Source of the DNA: NVTR01 sp036480115
GTDB lineage: Bacteria > Pseudomonadota > Alphaproteobacteria > Rhodobacterales > Rhodobacteraceae
Assembly: GCA_965224795.1 (NCBI GenBank)
Contig: CBDDAE010000002.1
Coordinates: forward strand, 1,095,873-1,159,872
DNA: 64,000 bases
Direction of reading: 5' to 3'
How positions within the stretch are numbered: the first letter of the stretch is position 1; each line of letters starts with the position of its first letter. The notes beneath the pieces are model-generated. The model worked only from the letters and a program-made list of their open reading frames with translations. It searched no databases and was not told the origin of the DNA. Position numbers and translations under genes: made by a program. Positions 58,844-64,000 of the stretch are shown in pieces.

Positions 58844-59620
58844 CTACCTGTCGCGAAATTGCGGTTCGCGTTTTTCCAGAAAAGCCAACATTCCTTCTTT
58901 TTGGTCCTTGGTCGCGAACAAAGAATGGAACACCCGGCGTTCATATAGCAGCCCTTCAGCCAAAGTAGTTTCATAGGCGCGGTTCACCGCTTCTTTAGCG
59001 ATAAGAGTGGACATTGAAGACTTTTCGGCAATTTTCTGGGCCGTGGCCATGGCGTCGTCTATCAGCGTACTGGCCGGAACCACCCGACTAACCAAGCCAG
59101 AGCTTTCGGCCTCTGCGGCATCCATAAACCGCCCTGTAAGATGCATATCCATTGATTTGGACTTGCCGACGTAGTGCGTCAGACGCTGGGTACCACCCAT
59201 GCCAGCGACAACCCCAAGGTTTATTTCCGGCTGGCCAAATTTTGCGGTATCTGCCGCAATAATAAAATCACACATCATCGCCAGTTCACAACCGCCGCCC
59301 AACGCATAGCCCGCCACAGCCGCAATAATGGGTTTGCGGATGTTGTTGATGGCACGGGCTTCAGCCGCGAACAGATCTTGCTGAAATACTTCAACTGACG
59401 ATTTCTCAGACATTTCTTTGATGTCGGCCCCGGCCGCAAAGGCTTTTTCAGACCCAGTCAAAACAATGCAGCGGACTTTATCGCTACTGTCAGCATCTAG
59501 TAGCGCTGTAACAAGTTCACCCAGCAATTCCGAATTCAGAGCATTTAGTGCATCCGGGCGATTTAGCCGGATCAGGCAGACGTCATCAGCAATTTCAACA
59601 ATAAGTGTCTTATAGGCCAT
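58844..59620 (-). CDS. Enoyl-CoA hydratase
   Basis: A 258-aa crotonase of the short-chain fatty-acid beta-oxidation type. It carries the oxyanion-hole motif AFAAGADIKEMSEKS and the catalytic Glu-containing block AGYALGGGCELAMMCDFIIAADTAKFGQPEINLGVVAGMGGTQRL with both acidic residues. It ends AFLEKREPQFRDR. It is a stand-alone gene upstream of rpsT. Confidence 0.93.
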   Translation of the reverse strand: MAYKTLIVEIADDVCLIRLNRPDALNALNSELLGELVTALLDADSSDKVRCIVLTGSEKAFAAGADIKEMSEKSSVEVFQQDLFAAEARAINNIRKPIIAAVAGYALGGGCELAMMCDFIIAADTAKFGQPEINLGVVAGMGGTQRLTHYVGKSKSMDMHLTGRFMDAAEAESSGLVSRVVPASTLIDDAMATAQKIAEKSSMSTLIAKEAVNRAYETTLAEGLLYERRVFHSLFATKDQKEGMLAFLEKREPQFRDR

Positions 59621-59683
59621 GGATGGAACCCTGATTTACAATACTAAGGGGGTAGGTTTAGCAGCCCTGCCCGCCTGATCAAG

Positions 59684-60514
59684 TCAGTTTTGGCACTTGT
59701 CACAATAGAAAGAAGAGCGCCCGGATTGCACAATCCGTTGGATGGTGCCCTTACAATCGGGTTTGGTGCAAGGTTGCTTTTCACGGTCGTAAACTTGAAA
59801 ACGATGCTGAAAATAGCCCAATTCTCCGTCGGTTTGTCGGTGGTCCTTAAGGGAAGAGCCGCCAGCATCAATAGCGTCGTTCAGCACGTTTCGAATGGCC
59901 GGGACCAGAGAATTAATGCGCGGCCGGCTAAGTTTGCCTGATTTAGCCTTGGGGGAAATACCGGTGCGGTGCAGCACCTCACAAACATATATATTGCCCA
60001 GACCGGCCACGATTTTTTGGTCCAGCAGGGCGGATTTGATCGGGGTATTGCGGGCTTTTAACTGCCCAGCAAGGTAGGCTTCATCAAAACTATTGCCCAA
60101 GGGTTCCGGGCCAAGACTGGCCAACAGGCGGTGGGTTTCGACCTGATCCGTGGCGATCAGATCCATAGAGCCAAAACGCCGAGCGTCATTAAAGGTGATA
60201 CGGCTGCCGTTTTGCATATCCAGAACCACGTGATCATGTTTCAGCAACACGTCGTGGGGACCGGACGACACCTGCATGTAGCCCGACATGCCCAGATGAA
60301 TGATCAGGGTTTCGCCTGAATCAAGATCTACCATTATGTATTTTGACCGACGCCGTAAGGTTTTTACCCGCATTCCTGCCAGGCGGGCTGCCATATCCGG
60401 TGGAAACGGCCAGCGTAGATCGGGGCGGCGGATGTCGACCCCTGTGATTACCTGCCCTTCCATCGCTGGTTGGAGGCCCCGGCGGACGGTTTCGACCTCT
60501 GGTAATTCTGGCAT
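59684..60514 (-). CDS. mutM: Formamidopyrimidine-DNA glycosylase MutM
   Basis: Excises 8-oxoguanine and formamidopyrimidines and nicks the DNA. About 276 aa. It begins MPELPEVETVRRGLQP, where Pro after Met removal is the catalytic nucleophile, so the start is the second ATG at 60514. The C-terminal H2TH region (LLDQKIVAGLGNIYVCEVLHRTGI) and zinc finger (CTKPDCKGTIQRIVQSGRSSFYCDKCQ) are complete. It is divergent from ubiE. Confidence 0.96.
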   Translation of the reverse strand: MPELPEVETVRRGLQPAMEGQVITGVDIRRPDLRWPFPPDMAARLAGMRVKTLRRRSKYIMVDLDSGETLIIHLGMSGYMQVSSGPHDVLLKHDHVVLDMQNGSRITFNDARRFGSMDLIATDQVETHRLLASLGPEPLGNSFDEAYLAGQLKARNTPIKSALLDQKIVAGLGNIYVCEVLHRTGISPKAKSGKLSRPRINSLVPAIRNVLNDAIDAGGSSLKDHRQTDGELGYFQHRFQVYDREKQPCTKPDCKGTIQRIVQSGRSSFYCDKCQN

Positions 60515-60602
60515 CATTTCCCCCCAAACCCATCAGCGCGCATTGTATCAGCCCCGCAGTGACCTATAAGAAGGGTTAGTTTTCTTTGAACGGCAAGGCG
60601 TT

Positions 60603-61355
60603 ATGGACAACGGACCAAATAAAACCACGCATTTCGGCTTTCAAGATGTGGCAGAGGCCGACAAGGCCGGCATGGTGCATGGGGTTTTCACCAACGTGGC
60701 CAGCAAATATGACGTGATGAATGATGTCATGTCAGGTGGAATCCACCGGATCTGGAAAGCCGCCATGATGGATTGGCTGGCACCGCGTTCGGGGCAGCGG
60801 CTATTGGATGTGGCCGGAGGCACCGGTGATGTGGCATTTCGGTTTTTGCACCGCGCGCCGGTGGCGCAAGCTGTTGTGCTGGATATGACTGAAAGCATGC
60901 TGGTAGAGGGGCGTAAAAGGGCCGAGGCTGACAGCATGGCTGATCGCCTTGACTGGGTCGTTGGCGACGCCATGGCCTTGCCGTTTGAAGGTGCCAGTTT
61001 TGATGTTTATACGATTTCTTTTGGCATACGGAATGTGACCCGTATTGGTGACGCGCTGTCAGAAGCCTACCGGGTACTGCGCCCGGGCGGTCGTTTGATG
61101 GTGTTGGAATTCAGCCAGCTCCCTAACCCAGCGATGCAAAAAGCCTATGATTTGTATTCCTTCAACATGATCCCGCAATTGGGTAAACTGATTGCGGGAG
61201 ACCGTGACAGTTACCAGTACCTAGTGGAATCAATCCGCAAGTTTCCGGATCAGGACCGTTTCGCTGAAATGATCCGGGACGCTGGATTTGAGCAGATAAA
61301 ATACCGCAATATGACTATGGGCGTGGCGGCGCTGCATTCTGGGTGGAAGATTTAG
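60603..61355 (+). CDS. ubiE: Ubiquinone/menaquinone C-methyltransferase UbiE
   Basis: A SAM-dependent methyltransferase acting on the quinone ring. The 250-aa product has the opening FGFQDVAEADKAGMVHGVFTNVASKYDVMNDVMSGGIHRIWK. Motif I is LLDVAGGTGDVAFRFL, and YTISFGIRNVTRIGDALSEAYRVLRPGGRLMVLEFSQ is the typical middle. It is followed immediately by ubiB (stop and start adjoin), so one operon serves quinone synthesis. Confidence 0.96.
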   Translation: MDNGPNKTTHFGFQDVAEADKAGMVHGVFTNVASKYDVMNDVMSGGIHRIWKAAMMDWLAPRSGQRLLDVAGGTGDVAFRFLHRAPVAQAVVLDMTESMLVEGRKRAEADSMADRLDWVVGDAMALPFEGASFDVYTISFGIRNVTRIGDALSEAYRVLRPGGRLMVLEFSQLPNPAMQKAYDLYSFNMIPQLGKLIAGDRDSYQYLVESIRKFPDQDRFAEMIRDAGFEQIKYRNMTMGVAALHSGWKI

Positions 61356-62909
61356 ATGCGCGGCCCGCATAACATTTGGCGACTGATCCGCACAGGGGCC
61401 ACCATGGAACGCACGGGTGCGATGAAAGTTGCGCTGGATGCGGTGGATGCGCCTAAGGTATTGCGCATAGGTCTACGCGTGCTGGTTTGGCCGTTTCAGT
61501 GGCTTGGATACAAAGGTGACCCAACGTTGCCGCCGATCACCCGAGCACTAACGGCGCTGGGGCCTGCTTATATCAAATTTGGGCAAATAATGTCGACGCG
61601 GCCGGATGTTGTTGGCCAAGAGTTGGCGGCGCAGTTGCAGATATTGCAGGATCAACTGCCGCCGTTTTCCATAGAGATCGCTAGGGCCACGGTTGAAGAA
61701 GAATTGGGTCGCCCGGTTAATGAAATGTTTTCGGAATTCAGCGAACCAGTGGCGGCGGCTTCTATTGCGCAGGTCCATAAGGCCCGGCTGACGGAAACCG
61801 GCGTTGAAGTGGCGGTAAAAGTACTGCGCCCCGGTATTGAGCAGGCCTTTTTACGCGATATCAACGCGTTTTACTTCGCTGCTTCGGTGATCGAATTTCT
61901 TTCCCCGGCAGCCCGGCGTTTACGGGCCAAAGATGTGATTGCACATTTCGAAGGCGTGGTTCTGGGTGAGCTGGACCTGCGGCTTGAAAGCGCTTCAGCT
62001 GCTGAGTTTTCCGCCAATACGGCGGGGGATATCGGATTTAAAGTTCCTCCGGTGGAATGGAACTTGTCAGGCAAGCGGGTAATGACGCTGGGCTGGGCTG
62101 AAGGTATTGCAATTCATGAACTTGATGCGCTTGATGCAGCCGGGCACGACAGGACGGTGCTGGGTGGGCGAATAATGCAATTATTTCTTAGCCACGCCTT
62201 GCGCGACGGGTTTTTCCACGCGGATATGCACCAGGGTAATATTAAGGTGGCCGCGAATGGCGATATCATAGCGCTGGATTTCGGTATTATGGGGCACATT
62301 GACGATTATACCCGCCGTGCTTACGCCGAAATTCTGTACGGATTTACCCAGCGCGACTTTCGCCGCGTTGCCGAAGTGCATTTTGAAGCTGGCTATGTGC
62401 CTGCAGATCAAGATGTTGAGGAATTTGCCCGGGCGCTGCGGGCTATGGGGGAGCCAATTTTCGGCATGAATGCCAGCCAAGTGTCGATGGCCAAACTGTT
62501 TAGCTATTTGTTTGAAGTGACCGAACGCTTTGGTATGCAAACCCGAACCGAACTGATCCTTTTACAACGCACCATGGTGGTGGTTGAGGGCGTGGCCCGG
62601 TCACTGGACCCAGATATCAACATCTGGAATGTGGCTGAACCAGTGGTTGAGCGGTATATTACAGACAACATTGGCCCTAAAGCGATGGTTCGCGATTTGG
62701 TGCGAACGGTGAAAGTATTGTCGCGATTTGGCCCGAAACTGCCTGCGCTGGCCGAAGCGGCATTGATCCGCCAAGCGGAAGTACCCCTGCCCGTCCCTAA
62801 GCACCGCCCGTTTCGCGCCGCGGGCTACGTAGGGCTTGGCGCCGCATTGGCATTGGCAGGGCTTTGGTTGGTTGCGTTGTTTAAGCGCCCGGTTCACGCA
62901 AAGCCGTGA
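61356..62909 (+). CDS. ubiB: Ubiquinone biosynthesis accessory kinase-like UbiB
   Basis: An atypical (ADCK/UbiB) kinase-fold ATPase that supports ubiquinone synthesis at the membrane. The 517-aa product has the KxGQ motif LGPAYIKFGQIMSTRPDVVG, an Ala-rich loop EPVAAASIAQVHKA, the Lys in VAVKVLRPG and the catalytic-type HADMHQGNIKV with ALDFGIMG. It ends with a C-terminal transmembrane helix (YVGLGAALALAGLWLVALF). Its end overlaps the convergent flgD end by 29 bp. Confidence 0.95.
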   Translation: MRGPHNIWRLIRTGATMERTGAMKVALDAVDAPKVLRIGLRVLVWPFQWLGYKGDPTLPPITRALTALGPAYIKFGQIMSTRPDVVGQELAAQLQILQDQLPPFSIEIARATVEEELGRPVNEMFSEFSEPVAAASIAQVHKARLTETGVEVAVKVLRPGIEQAFLRDINAFYFAASVIEFLSPAARRLRAKDVIAHFEGVVLGELDLRLESASAAEFSANTAGDIGFKVPPVEWNLSGKRVMTLGWAEGIAIHELDALDAAGHDRTVLGGRIMQLFLSHALRDGFFHADMHQGNIKVAANGDIIALDFGIMGHIDDYTRRAYAEILYGFTQRDFRRVAEVHFEAGYVPADQDVEEFARALRAMGEPIFGMNASQVSMAKLFSYLFEVTERFGMQTRTELILLQRTMVVVEGVARSLDPDINIWNVAEPVVERYITDNIGPKAMVRDLVRTVKVLSRFGPKLPALAEAALIRQAEVPLPVPKHRPFRAAGYVGLGAALALAGLWLVALFKRPVHAKP

Positions 62910-63553
62910 CGTCTTCCGCCGACACTTCTATTGCGCCGGCAAGAACCACGATCATCTCACCAGCAGCAAACTTAACCTCACTGACCCTAGCATATGATTG
63001 CGCAGTGTGGCTGGCGATCAGGTTACCATTGGCATAGCTTTCCACATTAAAATTGTATTTTCCGCCTGGTAAAGGCTGGCCATTGCTGGTCGTGCCCGCC
63101 CAATTGATCGGTGCTCCGTTGGTGGCAATTTGTTGACGCAACACTTCCTGGCCGCTTTCATTTTGGACAACCAGTGTCGCCGTATCTGCCGTCGCTGCGA
63201 TATCGGGATAGATGGTAATTGGCTGACCATCAAAATACGCCGGGGCCGCGACCCGGGCGTCCATCCCCACCCAACCGGCCAATTGTGACAACCCACCGGT
63301 TCCCATTTGTTGGGCAAGAGCTGACAGTAAATCGTTTGTTCTGACCTGCTGTTCAACGCCAGAAAACGTGGCCAGTTGGGTGGCAAAATCAGTTGATTCA
63401 ATAGGATTTAGCGGATCCTGGTTTTGCATTTGCGCCGTAAGCATTTTCAGAAATGTCTCAAAGTCGGAACTAATGACGCTGGGTTTGTGCCGCTAACGGA
63501 CTATTAGATGCTACTGTTGTGCCACCAGGGGCTGGTATGGTGCTGATATCCAT
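62881..63553 (-). pseudogene. flgD: Flagellar hook-capping protein FlgD, frameshifted near the N-terminus
   Basis: FlgD caps the growing flagellar hook. The start codon (63553) begins MDISTIPAPGGTTVASNSPL, and translation then stops at a TAG after AAQTQRH. One base away in frame, the rest is intact: VISSDFETFLK, MLTAQMQNQDPLNPIESTDF, ATQLATFSGVEQQVRTNDLL, and on to ALREPGA. Removing one C from the CCC of CAAACCCAGC (near 63484) joins the two halves smoothly. This is either a real frameshift or a sequencing error. An internal ATG (63444) would omit the conserved SSDFETFLK. It starts 11 bp after the fliK stop. Confidence 0.8.
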
Positions 63554-63563
63554 AGGGGATTCC

Positions 63564-64000
63564 TTATAATCTGATGTCGATGCCTGTTTGGGGTTGTACG
63601 GAAATATAAATCGGACCAGTGCTTGGATTTTCTGGGGGAATGGCTGCTTCGATTGAATGCTGTGTCTTGTTGGTTGGCTGATTGTCAGCACCGCCATCGA
63701 ATGCGCCTTGTTCGCCAGCGAAATCGAAGGACAGGTTTTGGTACCCCGATCTCACGAAGTTGGGCGGCGAGCTGGTTAATATTGCGGCGCAAGAGTTCTA
63801 ATGTTTCCGGTCTTTCAACCGAAATCATGACCGCCATACTACCTTCATTGGACTGCATGGTAAGTCGCACCCGACCCAATTCTTCGGGGTTTAGCATCAG
63901 TTCAATCGGCCGATCCGATTGGGTGCTGGCGCCGTCTATAATGACCTGAATGATGCGCGGCGCATTCGCCTGAGGAAGTGTCCTTAGCACCTGTGTTTCA
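63564..64000 (-). pseudogene. fliK: Flagellar hook-length control protein FliK, C-terminal part, frameshifted
   Basis: This is the C-terminal domain of a FliK-type hook-length ruler. The first frame reads PIELMLNPEELGRVRLTMQS, MAVMISVERPETLELLRRNI and NQLAAQLREIG. It then turns into unrelated VPKPVLRFRWRTRRIRW and stops. The expected continuation GYQNLSFDFAGEQGAFDGG, ending IDIRL, is in another frame. Removing one G from the GGGG run at ATCGGGGTACC (near 63744-63747) restores continuity. The N-terminal part lies beyond the window. The change is either a real +1 frameshift or a sequencing error. Confidence 0.75.

Overview
The window is a piece of a Rhodobacteraceae (Roseobacter-group alphaproteobacterium) chromosome. 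The evidence is gene content: a dnaA-dnaN-recF-gyrB replication block, an IalB-family protein, a Hint-domain protein, a Rhizobium-type asparaginase, divergent serB/serC-serA, ubiE-ubiB, flagellar hook genes and three-part TRAP transporters. No tRNA, rRNA, CRISPR array, IS element or integrase was recognised.

Layout. 1-4700: lysine/diaminopimelate genes dapE (cut by the window edge), a small unknown gene and dapD on the minus strand, split by a plus-strand pair: a Hint-domain protein and a glutamate-receptor-like channel. 4.7-14.1 kb: a LOG-family protein, rlmN, an IalB-like protein, asparaginase, serB and serC-serA with a probable serC leader RNA, a PPP-type phosphatase, a glyoxalase-like protein and a thiolase remnant. 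14.2-23.4 kb: a hybrid histidine kinase, recQ, yggT, a thioesterase-like protein, a UMF1 transporter, mepA, a phytase-like protein and a queuosine-precursor transporter. 23.4-24.1 kb: a small stand-alone transcription unit with an 18-codon ORF, then an arfB homologue whose GGQ motif reads GGM.

24.1-43.2 kb is accessory. The last ~180 bp of arfB recur at 43169-43346 in a diverged form encoding the same protein end, so the block looks like a ~19-kb catabolic island bounded by two arfB 3' ends. It carries two small membrane proteins, a LuxR-HTH protein fused to a degenerate alpha/beta-hydrolase domain, a TAXI-TRAP/sulfatase operon with a divergent IclR regulator, and a second operon (IclR, thiolase, acyl-CoA ligase, double PPC-domain protein, DctPQM, SDR dehydrogenase, beta-lactamase-fold hydrolase). 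The second operon reads as uptake, CoA activation and breakdown of an unidentified organic acid. Twin palindromes ahead of its regulator gene look like its operators.

43.4-58.7 kb returns to core genes: HxlR regulator, DUF1330, pncA-pncB, trhO, ada, gyrB, LysE exporter, glyoxalase-like protein, S41 protease, recF, dnaN, dnaA, rhodanese and rpsT. 58.8-64 kb holds enoyl-CoA hydratase, mutM, ubiE, ubiB, then flgD and the end of fliK on the minus strand. Both flagellar genes carry an apparent single-base insertion in a short homopolymer, so the hook locus is either broken or affected by sequencing errors.
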